Shown here in pieces: positions 44,287-51,697 of a stretch of DNA of 51,879 nt (the first letter of the stretch is position 1; each line of letters opens with the position of its first letter). Under the pieces are notes generated by a model. The model did not search any database. It saw nothing but the letters and a program-made list of their open reading frames with translations, and was not told the DNA's origin. The position numbers were made by a program, and so were the translations under genes. Source of the DNA: an uncultured Lachnospiraceae bacterium (GTDB taxonomy: Bacteria; Bacillota; Clostridia; Lachnospirales; Lachnospiraceae); NCBI GenBank assembly GCA_947593735.1, contig CANQDT010000016.1, positions 1-51,879 on the forward strand, written 5' to 3'.

Positions 44287-44350
44287 GATATTTTTCTCTT
44301 TCTGATTATAGGGTTCCAAGAACATGCGGATGATCACAGACTCTTTTCCC
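44287..44350 (-). pseudogene. Relict fragment of a flavodoxin gene
   Basis: These 64 bases align without gaps to 46136-46199 inside the flavodoxin gene, with 53 identical positions counted by eye. Read in the same frame they give ESVIIRMFLEPYNQKEKNI against EPMIIRTFLESYNLKGKKI. It directly abuts the -35 of the csoR promoter. It is the remnant of a second, deleted flavodoxin gene. Confidence 0.75.
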
Positions 44351-44402
44351 TGTATATGCCAAATGCAGGACAAACTTTTTTGGGAAAATTTATCCTAATC
44401 CT

Positions 44403-45455
44403 TTAAACAGCTATTTGATATTTCTCTTTCAAATTATTCAGCCTGCTATACTTAATCATTCCTTTCAACTGCATTCTTCCAACTACTATCCCAGGTGCAA
44501 TTCCCTGAGCTTTTGCAAATTGAAGTACACTTCTCTCGGAATAATCCCTATTTTCTCTGAAAACTTCAAAATCTTCAGAGGGAATCAGCGTTTCGCCAGC
44601 CCAGCTATTCGCAGCCTCCTCATCTTCTTCCGATATACCATTAAGCTGCCCCACATGACCGAGAGCAATGTGGGCAAGTTCATGGAACAAGCTGAACCAA
44701 AACTTATCTGCGTCTTTTCCCCTTGCAGTAAGTCCGACAACAATCTTATTTCCATCTATAAAAGAAGCCCCCTGAAGGAAAGAACCTTTCAGATGCGGCA
44801 GAAATACCAAAGCGATTCCACAGTCTGCAAGACATTTCTTTATCTGTGGACAAAATTCCTTCGGTCTCAGTACCGTCATCTTTCTTATCTCTGGCATAGC
44901 AGAAATCATACCCTTGATATTGATTGAGGCAGTTTGGATACTCCGCGCCTTAATCTTTGCCTCCTGAGCCCATGCCATCAAAGCCAGATCACTTTTTTCT
45001 GTAATTGCCAGACGTCTGCACGCAATTCTCGTAATCTGATCACTCCCAAGAATTGAGAGCTCAACAACCTCAAAATATTTCCTAAGATTGACCACCTTCT
45101 CCTTAACTTCTCTGGTCTCTGGAACCCATCCGAATTTTGCCATCTCACTATAAGGAAATTGTTTTGCCATTTCAGCGTCCGCATCCATTGCATTCTCTGC
45201 TTCTGCCTTGATCATCTTCTCTCTGTAAATTGCCTCAAGATTATTCCAAAACTTCGCCGGTACGCCCAAAACCATCTCTAATCTGACTGCGGTCTCCGGT
45301 GTAAGCTGTACATCGCCATGAATGAGCTTGCTGATATGCTTCTCAGACATATCCATCCTGGCTGCAAACTCCTTCTGGCTCATGCCTCTGTCGCTCAACT
45401 GCTCTTTAATCGTCGCCCCAGGTGCCGTTGCAATATAACTACGACTTCTTACCAT
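44403..45455 (-). CDS. HigA-type antitoxin fused to an ImmA/IrrE (M78) metallopeptidase domain
   Basis: A 350-residue protein: an N-terminal XRE helix-turn-helix of HigA type (about 10-75; TIKEQLSDRGMSQKEFAARMDMSEKHISKLIHG), a linker, then an M78 domain with the zinc motif HELAH (about 255). It should repress the operon and neutralise the HigB-like toxin; the protease domain may add stress-triggered cleavage. The start at 45455 is chosen because AGGAGG lies 7 bases upstream; an ATG at 45488 overlaps the toxin stop but lacks a ribosome-binding site. Codons are AT-richer than the flanks, suggesting acquisition. Confidence 0.88.
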   Translation of the reverse strand: MVRSRSYIATAPGATIKEQLSDRGMSQKEFAARMDMSEKHISKLIHGDVQLTPETAVRLEMVLGVPAKFWNNLEAIYREKMIKAEAENAMDADAEMAKQFPYSEMAKFGWVPETREVKEKVVNLRKYFEVVELSILGSDQITRIACRRLAITEKSDLALMAWAQEAKIKARSIQTASINIKGMISAMPEIRKMTVLRPKEFCPQIKKCLADCGIALVFLPHLKGSFLQGASFIDGNKIVVGLTARGKDADKFWFSLFHELAHIALGHVGQLNGISEEDEEAANSWAGETLIPSEDFEVFRENRDYSERSVLQFAKAQGIAPGIVVGRMQLKGMIKYSRLNNLKEKYQIAV

Positions 45456-45487
45456 AGCGCTACCTCCTTGACTTGCCATCTTGACCA

Positions 45488-45784
45488 TTAATGATAATCG
45501 ACTATTTCCAAAATATTTGCTATTTGGATTTCGTCGCCATTCTTCTCAAATACCAATCGGTATGGGTGAACCAAATCCACCGCGTATTGCCCTTTCCTAT
45601 TCTGCGTAAGTGGATGACATCGTCCAATATGGAACTGTATCATCATCTCAATAGTATCTGCCGCACCTATTTCGTCTATACGCTGATGTATTTTATCGGC
45701 CATTTCTCGACCGTAGGTTCTCTCTGCAGTTCTGGCATCCGTACAAACCTTTTTGATTTTGTTGTTCTTGTACGTGATATCCAA
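45488..45784 (-). CDS. HigB-like toxin (RelE superfamily)
   Basis: A 98-residue RelE-fold protein, probably a ribosome-dependent mRNA interferase. The C-terminal half (HPLTQNRKGQYAVDLVHPYRLVF and EIVDYH at the end) is the HigB signature. It starts at a TTG (45784) with GAGGT 6 bases upstream; no in-frame ATG fits. The toxin-first order with a one-base overlap to the antitoxin frame is the HigBA arrangement. The module is AT-richer than the neighbouring genes. Confidence 0.85.
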   Translation of the reverse strand: MDITYKNNKIKKVCTDARTAERTYGREMADKIHQRIDEIGAADTIEMMIQFHIGRCHPLTQNRKGQYAVDLVHPYRLVFEKNGDEIQIANILEIVDYH

Positions 45785-45804
45785 ACCATCACCTCTCTTT
45801 TGAA

Positions 45805-45880
45805 TTTACCTTTGAGGTAAACTAATGATAGCAAAGTTGTTTCGTTTTGTCAAGGCAATAATTTACCTCATAGGTAAATT
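45805..45880 (-). promoter_or_regulatory. higBA promoter flanked by two operators
   Basis: TTGACA (45848-45853), 17-base spacer, TATCAT (45825-45830) on the minus strand. Dyads TTTACC-N5-GGTAAA lie on both sides (45805-45821 and 45862-45878), placed for looping or cooperative repression by the antitoxin. Confidence 0.85.
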
Positions 45881-45926
45881 CTAAGTGCGATGTTTTTTCA
45901 CCTGTTCCGTCGGGCTCTCAATACAC

Positions 45927-45964
45927 GGCGCAGTGTATTCTTCCCGCCTCGAACACACTGCGCC
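45927..45964 (-). terminator. Hairpin after the flavodoxin gene
   Basis: GGCGCAGTGT/ACACTGCGCC 10-bp stem (45927-45936 with 45955-45964). The minus-strand tail (GTGTATTG) is weakly U-rich. It separates the redox operon from the toxin-antitoxin module. Confidence 0.5.
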
Positions 45965-45982
45965 TGATTTCCCGCTTCTTGT

Positions 45983-46558
45983 TTATTTTATTTTCTTCTT
46001 CGCCCATTTTGCCACGCTCTTGTAGGATAAACCGGTCAGATCTTTCCCTTCTCCTACCTTTGCGCCTTTGGCGCTTTCTTTTATTTCGTCCATGCTTCCC
46101 GATATGCCGCTCCCACCGCTGGTGCAGAACGGCACGATCTTTTTCCCTTTCAGATTGTAGGACTCCAGGAACGTGCGGATGATCATAGGTTCTTTTCCCC
46201 ACCAAATGGGATAGCCGACAAATATGACGTCATAGGTTCGGATATTTTTTACCTTCTTTTTCACATCCGGTCTCGCGGTTCCATCCTGCTGCTCCACAGT
46301 CGTCCTGCTCCTGCCATTCCCGTAATCCAGATCGGCGGATGTATAAGGGTCTTCCGCTTCAATCTGGAAAAGGGTTCCGCCCACTGCCTTTTGCACTTTT
46401 TTCGCGGCGCCCTCGGTTGTCCCTGTCGCCGAAAAATAAGCGACCAGTACTTTTTTCTGTTTTGTCTTATCCGCAGCGTTCGCCATCTGGAGCGCAGTCC
46501 CCACGAACAACGCCAATACGACGGCGATTCCTGCCAGACACATTCCTTTTTTTCTCAT
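45983..46558 (-). CDS. Exported flavodoxin
   Basis: A 191-residue protein. A clear Sec signal (MRKKGMCLAGIAVVLALFVG...ANA) is followed by a flavodoxin fold: FMN phosphate loop SATGTTEGAAKK (about 44-55), FVGYPIWWGKEP (about 113-125) and FCTSGGSG. Flavodoxins normally carry electrons in the cytoplasm, so export is unusual. The mature protein would sit at the outer face or be released. AGG lies 8 bases before the ATG. It is last in the TetR-headed operon, after the exported aldo/keto reductase. Confidence 0.9.
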   Translation of the reverse strand: MRKKGMCLAGIAVVLALFVGTALQMANAADKTKQKKVLVAYFSATGTTEGAAKKVQKAVGGTLFQIEAEDPYTSADLDYGNGRSRTTVEQQDGTARPDVKKKVKNIRTYDVIFVGYPIWWGKEPMIIRTFLESYNLKGKKIVPFCTSGGSGISGSMDEIKESAKGAKVGEGKDLTGLSYKSVAKWAKKKIK

Positions 46559-46687
46559 CTCATGATCCTGCCTTTCTCCTATTATACCTTACCGCTAAGC
46601 TACCAGGCATATATTCTTACCAGGCTCGTTAATACCTCGCTAAGTGTTCCTATTATCCTGTTCTCTGCCTCATCTGCATCCGGTTTC

Positions 46688-47875
46688 TCAATACCAGTCA
46701 TGTTTTTCGTTTCTGTCCAGTGCGCGGATGCGGCTCATTTCATCCTCTGTCAATTCAAACCCAAAAATATCCAGATTCTCTTTGATATGGTCGGGATTTC
46801 CTGATCCGGGGATCACGACAACGCCCCTTTGCAGATTCCAGCGCAAAATCACCTGCGCGGAGGTGACGCCGTGCGCGTCGGCAATTTCAGAAATCACGCT
46901 GTCGCCGAGCAGTTCCGCCGTATGACCCCTGCCTCCGAACGGATACCAGCCCTGAACGACGATCCCAAGATCCTGAATATACGGAATGACATCGTTTTCC
47001 TGATAATACGGATGGATCTCATTCTGTACCAGTGCCGGAGTAACGCTTACTTGCGGCAGAAATTCTTCCAGCTCCTCGACATACCAGTTCGACAGTCCGA
47101 TGGAGTGGATCTTGCCGTCCGCGGCTGCCTGCTCCATCGCCTTATATGCCTTAACGTCATTTTTACCGGGATGATGAAGCAGCATCATGTCGATATAGCC
47201 GATGTCCAGCCGGTCAAGCGCGTCCTGAATGGCTTTTTCCGGATTTTTAAACTGCTCGCCGGGATAGATTTTTGTAATCACAAAAATTTCTTCCCGCGGT
47301 ACATCTGAATCCCGTATTGCCCTGCCGACGGCAGCCTCGTTCCCGTACATATATGCCGTGTCGATCAGCCGTCCGCCCGCGTTTAACAACGCTGTCACGG
47401 AACGATAGCATTCTTCATCGGAAAGGCTGTAGGTTCCAAGCCCCATGATCGGCATATCATATCCGCTGTTCAGCCTCACCGTTTTTTTCTCAAAATCAAA
47501 AACCGGCGATTTTTCTTTTTGCACGACTTTTATCTTCAGCCAGGACGATACGTTTTTCTTTCCTTCTGTCACCGTAACTTTGATTTTTGCCGTTCCCTTT
47601 TTCTTCGCGCGAATCGTTCCTTTTTGATTGACCGAAACGCATTCCGGATTTGATGAGACATATCTCGTCTTTTTCTTTCCTGCCGCGGGATCCGTTTTCA
47701 CTGTAAGCGATACCTTTGATCCTTTCCTCATCCGGCAGGTTTTCTTCGTATAAGACCGGTTATTGATTTCCAATACCAGCTTACGGTTCGCTTCTTTCGC
47801 CGGCTTTTTCGGAACCATGCTGATCGTCAGCACTGCCGCCATGCACATCAAAAGAATACCAATGATCTTTTTCAC
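46688..47875 (-). CDS. Exported aldo/keto reductase with N-terminal Ig-like (Big_2) domain
   Basis: A 395-residue protein: an N-terminal hydrophobic signal or anchor (about 1-21), a Big_2-like Ig domain (about 32-118; YVSSNPECVSVNQKGTIRAKKKGTAKIKVT), then a complete AKR barrel (about 128-395). The tetrad is intact: Asp172 (LIDTA), Tyr177 (YMYGNE), Lys202 (ITKI) and His (LLHHPG, about 234). The cofactor segment reads IPGSGNPDHIKEN. AKRs need NAD(P)H, which is not normally available outside the cell, so function there is puzzling. The start is a GTG at 47875 with AAGG 10 bases upstream. Confidence 0.9.
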   Translation of the reverse strand: MKKIIGILLMCMAAVLTISMVPKKPAKEANRKLVLEINNRSYTKKTCRMRKGSKVSLTVKTDPAAGKKKTRYVSSNPECVSVNQKGTIRAKKKGTAKIKVTVTEGKKNVSSWLKIKVVQKEKSPVFDFEKKTVRLNSGYDMPIMGLGTYSLSDEECYRSVTALLNAGGRLIDTAYMYGNEAAVGRAIRDSDVPREEIFVITKIYPGEQFKNPEKAIQDALDRLDIGYIDMMLLHHPGKNDVKAYKAMEQAAADGKIHSIGLSNWYVEELEEFLPQVSVTPALVQNEIHPYYQENDVIPYIQDLGIVVQGWYPFGGRGHTAELLGDSVISEIADAHGVTSAQVILRWNLQRGVVVIPGSGNPDHIKENLDIFGFELTEDEMSRIRALDRNEKHDWY

Positions 47876-47930
47876 TGTTCCCCATCCTTTCCGGTTATAA
47901 TCTGCCGCTCGGCAGCCCGGTATGTCCGTT

Positions 47931-48686
47931 TTATTTCAGGACGCCATATTGGCTGTCGTCGACCGGCTCCAGCCATTCATTGGAATTGCCCTCTCCTGGC
48001 ACTTCGATCGCCAGATGGGAAAACCAGCTGTCCGGCGCGGCGCCGTGCCAGTGTTTTACGCCCTCCGGGATATTGATGCAGTCGCCCGGTTTCATTTCGA
48101 CCGCTTCTTTTCCCCACTCCTGATAATACCCGCGTCCGCCGACGCAGATCAGGATCTGTCCGCCGCCCCTGTCGGCATGATGGATATGCCAGTTATTCCG
48201 GCAGCCCGGCTCAAAGGTTACATTGAAAATGCCGACCTGTTCTCCGGAGACCGGCGCGAGGTAACTCTGTCCGGTAAAATACCGGGCAAAGCCGTCGTTC
48301 GGCGCGCCGATCGGAAAAAGGATCGTATTCTGGTACCTGTCCTTTTCCGTCTGCTCCGGCTCCTCCCCGCTCCAGACGTCTTTCGCCAGACGGAATACCG
48401 CCCATGCCTTCGGCCAGCCCACATAAAAACCAACATGGGTCACGATGGCGGCAATTTCCGCGCGGGTCACGCCGTGGCTCTTTGCATTTTCCAGATGATA
48501 TGTCAGGGAAGAATCCGTAATCCCGGACGACATCAGCGCTACCACGGTAAGGATACACCGGGTCTTTCTGTCGATGTCCTGGTTGTTCCAATTCTCGCCA
48601 AAGAGAATGTCGTCGTTGAAATGGGCGAAATCCGGCGCAAAATCGCCAAGCTGGTCTCTGCCCGCCGTCTGAGTAATTTTTTCCAT
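47931..48686 (-). CDS. Carboxymuconolactone decarboxylase-cupin fusion protein
   Basis: A 251-residue cytoplasmic protein. An AhpD/CMD-like helical domain (about 20-110; RTRCILTVVALMSS-type core, HLENAKSHGVTRAEIAAIVTH, GWPKAW) is joined to a C-terminal cupin (about 145-240; NNWHIHHADRGGGQ, GDCINIPEGVKHWHGA). It has metal-ligand histidines but lacks the CxxC of peroxidase-type AhpD. Such proteins occur with AKRs and flavodoxins in quinone or aromatic stress operons; the substrate is unknown. AGGAGG lies 9 bases before the ATG. Confidence 0.88.
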   Translation of the reverse strand: MEKITQTAGRDQLGDFAPDFAHFNDDILFGENWNNQDIDRKTRCILTVVALMSSGITDSSLTYHLENAKSHGVTRAEIAAIVTHVGFYVGWPKAWAVFRLAKDVWSGEEPEQTEKDRYQNTILFPIGAPNDGFARYFTGQSYLAPVSGEQVGIFNVTFEPGCRNNWHIHHADRGGGQILICVGGRGYYQEWGKEAVEMKPGDCINIPEGVKHWHGAAPDSWFSHLAIEVPGEGNSNEWLEPVDDSQYGVLK

Positions 48687-48735
48687 TTTGATTTCCCTCC
48701 TGTCTTTTTTCCTGCGTTCCGCGCTTTCCGGACGG

Positions 48736-49374
48736 TTACACGCTTTCGTTCCCGTCTCCCAGCAGCCGTTTCACGCAATGATAGGTGATTTCATAAATTG
48801 ACATGGTTACATAAGAAACGCCCGCCTCTTTCATCGCCGTCCGCTGCTTTTCGGTGACAAACGTATACGGATAGATCCCAAACAGGAACGGAAAAAACGT
48901 ATAGATAAAATCCTGTTTCCGCCGGGCGTCCATATCGGGAAAATACCGCTGGAGGCAGTCTCCGACCGTGCGGATGGATTCGCCATACGCGACTTTAAAT
49001 TCTCTCAGATGCTCCGGCCGGCTTCCGGTTTCCATATCATAATGGTTCATGGACATGATCTTGAGAAGCTGCGCCCGTTCCTCCAGGGAATGTGCCAGCA
49101 TGGAGGCAAATTCCTCTCTGGTCATCGTATCCGCCTGCTCCATTGCCCGTTTCAATGACGCGGTCCACAGTTCATACTCCCGTTTCAGCAGGGCGAGGAA
49201 GATTTCCTCTTTCGTGCGGAAGTAATTATAAATCGACGTGCGCGTAAAACTGGTCGCGTTCCCGATTTCCTTGATCGTGATCTCTTTGAAACTCATCGTC
49301 TGATAGAGCTTTTCACAGGCGTTGATGATCTCCTCCCTGCGCGCCTCCGTCCGCTCCGGCGATCCTTTTGGCAT
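48736..49374 (-). CDS. TetR-family repressor of the redox operon
   Basis: A 212-residue regulator: an N-terminal helix-turn-helix (about 10-60; FKEITIKEIGNATSFTRTSIYNYFRTKEEIF) and a ligand domain with Met/Phe-rich helices. The start at 49374 (MPKGSPERTEARREEI) follows AGGAGGG by 6 bases; the longer open frame would overlap the operators. Two matched dyads in its promoter indicate autorepression. It heads the operon with the CMD-cupin, AKR and flavodoxin genes, and gaps are 49, 55 and 129 bases. Confidence 0.9.
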   Translation of the reverse strand: MPKGSPERTEARREEIINACEKLYQTMSFKEITIKEIGNATSFTRTSIYNYFRTKEEIFLALLKREYELWTASLKRAMEQADTMTREEFASMLAHSLEERAQLLKIMSMNHYDMETGSRPEHLREFKVAYGESIRTVGDCLQRYFPDMDARRKQDFIYTFFPFLFGIYPYTFVTEKQRTAMKEAGVSYVTMSIYEITYHCVKRLLGDGNESV

Positions 49375-49437
49375 TTTGTGCCCTCCTTTTCCGTTCCCGC
49401 CGCCTTTTTTGAAAGGCATATGCGTTTCCATATGTTC

Positions 49438-49487
49438 TGACACAGTGTCATCATAATCAGTATACCTCTGTTCTGACATTATGTCAA
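49438..49487 (-). promoter_or_regulatory. Promoter and paired operators of the TetR redox operon
   Basis: TTGACA (49482-49487), 17-base spacer, TATACT (49459-49464) on the minus strand. Two dyads TGACA-N3-TGTCA lie at 49474-49486 (over the -35) and 49438-49450 (downstream of the -10), both within GTTCTGACA half-site context, 36 bases centre to centre. Confidence 0.85.
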
Positions 49488-49551
49488 TATAAATTTTTCT
49501 GCCGGTTTTCTCTGCTCCATCCGCCTGTTTCGGAACCCGGGCAGATCGTTC

Positions 49552-49598
49552 TTGACAAGAGGTGCACGAAATGATACAATTTCAGCACACTGTGTGCT
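49552..49598 (+). promoter_or_regulatory. Promoter and operator of the second TetR gene
   Basis: TTGACA (49552-49557), 17-base spacer, TACAAT (49575-49580). The dyad AGCACA-N3-TGTGCT (49584-49598) covers the transcription start and recurs before degV. Confidence 0.85.
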
Positions 49599-49614
49599 AA
49601 GGAGGCGTAAGAAG

Positions 49615-50199
49615 ATGGAAAAAGATCCGCAGATGATCCATGACGCCGTGAGCAGAAAGATCATTGAGACGACCGCTGCGCTCGCTTTGAACGAGGGTGC
49701 GGGCGAAGTCACGGTACGCAAGATCATCCGTGCGCTCGGTGTGACAAACCGGGTTTTCTACAATCGGTTCCACAATGCGGAAGAAGTTCTCAGCCTCGTC
49801 TATCAGGATATGGCAGTACAAATGCGCCAGAGCATTTTGGAACAGTTTGATCCGGAAGCGGATTTTTTCGGACAGATCACGGACATCGCGTCCGGGACGC
49901 TGAAGCTTTCCTACCGGCTCAAGCTGGGCATGAATCAGTATGTGTTTATCCAGGACAGCATTTCCGCGGAGAATTTCCTCTGGTGGCGTGAACGCATCCG
50001 GGAGCTGATCGATCTGGGCAAGAGAAAGCGGCTGGTCAGGCAGGATTTGGATTGCGATAAAATCAGTTACGCCATCTGGTGTTTCATCCGCGGCTACAAC
50101 ACAGACGCCCTCGCGCGTGGGATCCCCGAGGCGGAGGCGCTCGACGGGTTCCAATACTCCTTCGGCGTTCTTCTGGAGGGGATGAAGGCGGGCAAATAA
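49615..50199 (+). CDS. TetR-family regulator paired with DegV
   Basis: A 194-residue regulator: helix-turn-helix at about 10-60 (AGEVTVRKIIRALGVTNRVFYNRFHNAEEVL) and a helical ligand domain. AGGAGG lies 9 bases before the ATG at 49615; an upstream in-frame ATG overlaps the promoter. The same operator type precedes this gene and degV, so it probably controls both. TetR-DegV pairs are common in Clostridia and may sense fatty acids or acyl chains. Confidence 0.9.
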   Translation: MEKDPQMIHDAVSRKIIETTAALALNEGAGEVTVRKIIRALGVTNRVFYNRFHNAEEVLSLVYQDMAVQMRQSILEQFDPEADFFGQITDIASGTLKLSYRLKLGMNQYVFIQDSISAENFLWWRERIRELIDLGKRKRLVRQDLDCDKISYAIWCFIRGYNTDALARGIPEAEALDGFQYSFGVLLEGMKAGK

Positions 50200-50234
50200 C
50201 CGATCCATGTCTACAGGGTATTTTTTTCGCACCT

Positions 50235-50255
50235 TTCAGCACATAGTGTGCTGAA
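50235..50255 (+). promoter_or_regulatory. Operator upstream of degV
   Basis: TTCAGCACA-N3-TGTGCTGAA, a 9-bp inverted repeat around TAG, sharing its core with the operator at 49584. No separate -35/-10 pair is obvious in the 70-base gap, so degV may be read from the TetR promoter with this as a roadblock site. Confidence 0.8.
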
Positions 50256-50272
50256 GCAATAAGGAGGACAAT

Positions 50273-51136
50273 ATGGCAATCAAGATTATTACGGATTCCG
50301 CATCCGACATCACCCCGACGCAGGCGGAGCAGCTCGGGATCGAGGTGATCCCTATGACGACTATTTTCGGCAATACAGAATACCTGGACGGAGTGACGCT
50401 CACAAACAGGGAATTTTTTGAAAAACTCATTGAGACGGATGATCTTCCGCACACAAGCCAGATCACCCCTTTTGAATACGAAGCGATTTTCCGGCGCGCG
50501 GTCTGCGCCGGGGATGTGGCAATCTACATCGCCCTTTCCTCAAAGCTCTCCGGCTCCTGCGGCGGCGCGGTGGCAGCGGCAGCGAAATTTGACGGAAAGG
50601 TTTTCGTCGTGGATAGTGAAAATGTATGCATCGGACAACAGCTTTTGGTGCTGTATGCCGTGCGGCTTCGGGATCAGGGGTGGAGCGCCGGAGCGATCGT
50701 GCAGGAACTGACGGCGCGGCGCGGAAGCGTCCGGCTGCTGGCGCTTCTGGATACCCTGGAATATCTCAAACGGGGCGGCAGGATCTCTTCCGCCGTCGCT
50801 TTCGCGGGGGAACTGCTCTCCATAAAGCCCGTCGTCGCCGTGGAAAACGGCGAGGTTGTCCTTATCGGCAAGGCAAGGGGCTCGCGGAACGGCAATAACC
50901 TGTTGACGCGCTTCGTCGAAAAAAATGGCGGCATTGATTTTGAGATGCCCTATATGCTCGCCTACAGCGGGCTTGACGACGCGCTGCTCCAAAAATACAT
51001 CCGTGACAGCCGGGCACTGTACAAAGACCGCACTGACGAACTGCCCGTCTGCTCCATCGGCGGCACCATCGGCACGCACGCGGGACCCGGGGCGATTGCT
51101 GTGGCATTCTTTTGTAAAGAGAACGGGGCGGACTGA
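50273..51136 (+). CDS. DegV-family fatty-acid-binding protein
   Basis: A 287-residue protein of the DegV/FakB fold that binds a fatty acid and presents it to the FakA kinase (not in this window). Signatures are ITDSASDI at the start, SSKLSGSC (acyl-carboxylate site) and LEYLKRGGRIS. AAGGAGG lies 6-7 bases before the ATG. Control by the adjacent TetR is inferred from the shared operator. Confidence 0.93.
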   Translation: MAIKIITDSASDITPTQAEQLGIEVIPMTTIFGNTEYLDGVTLTNREFFEKLIETDDLPHTSQITPFEYEAIFRRAVCAGDVAIYIALSSKLSGSCGGAVAAAAKFDGKVFVVDSENVCIGQQLLVLYAVRLRDQGWSAGAIVQELTARRGSVRLLALLDTLEYLKRGGRISSAVAFAGELLSIKPVVAVENGEVVLIGKARGSRNGNNLLTRFVEKNGGIDFEMPYMLAYSGLDDALLQKYIRDSRALYKDRTDELPVCSIGGTIGTHAGPGAIAVAFFCKENGAD

Positions 51137-51154
51137 ATCCCATCCGGAACGGCA

Positions 51155-51191
51155 GAAAAAAAGCGGCCAAGCGAATGGCCGCTTCATTTTG
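51155..51191 (+). terminator. Terminator of degV
   Basis: AAGCGGCCA (51161-51169) pairs with TGGCCGCTT (51176-51184); CATTTTGT follows. An A7 run precedes the stem. Confidence 0.8.
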
Positions 51192-51242
51192 TATTGTGCC
51201 CGATGATATTCAGGATATGTCCTATCCATATACTGTCGATAA

Positions 51243-51620
51243 TCCAAGAAATATCCGATTATTGTAATCGGGGCGATCACCAGCATCTACGTTGACGAGG
51301 ACGCCTGTTACTACGCTTCCAGCGGCGAGGTGGGCGAGGGTTTTCAGATTTACCGAATCGACTTGAAGGATTTTTCCACACGGCTTTACTTCAGCACCGG
51401 CTCTGATAACACGGCGACTTTTTGGGGCTTGTTTGACCATGAACCGACAGTAGACGAACTGCTGGCAGATGTGGGCTCCATTACATCCTTTGTCGTAGAT
51501 GGGAATTACATCTACTATCTGCAAGGCGGACGGCTCTATAAGGTGTTCCGCTGGACGGGATGGGAGACAGTGGTTGTCCCCAACGTAGAAGGAATACCAG
51601 CTTTCTACCTCCTCCCTTGA
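51243..51620 (+). pseudogene. 5'-truncated gene fragment, DUF5050-like beta-propeller end
   Basis: An open frame of about 125 codons begins right after an in-frame TAA (51240-51242) without an ATG or ribosome-binding site; a GTG at 51330 is the first possible start and also lacks one. The translation (YYASSGEVGEGFQIYRIDL, SFVVDGNYIYYLQGGRLYKV) repeats a hydrophobic Tyr-rich pattern of DUF5050-like propeller blades. It appears to be the 3' end of a gene whose front was lost. The next promoter's -35 overlaps its stop codon. Confidence 0.6.
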
Positions 51621-51644
51621 CTTTTTCAAAAAGATGTGTATAAT
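51617..51644 (+). promoter_or_regulatory. Promoter of the third TetR gene
   Basis: TTGACT (51617-51622), 16-base spacer, TATAAT (51639-51644). Downstream TTGCGCAA and a GCGCTAT segment (51656-51680) may form an operator. Confidence 0.7.
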
Positions 51645-51697
51645 AAGTAACATAGGTTGCGCAACGACAGATGCGCTATAATGGGAGGAACATGAGT

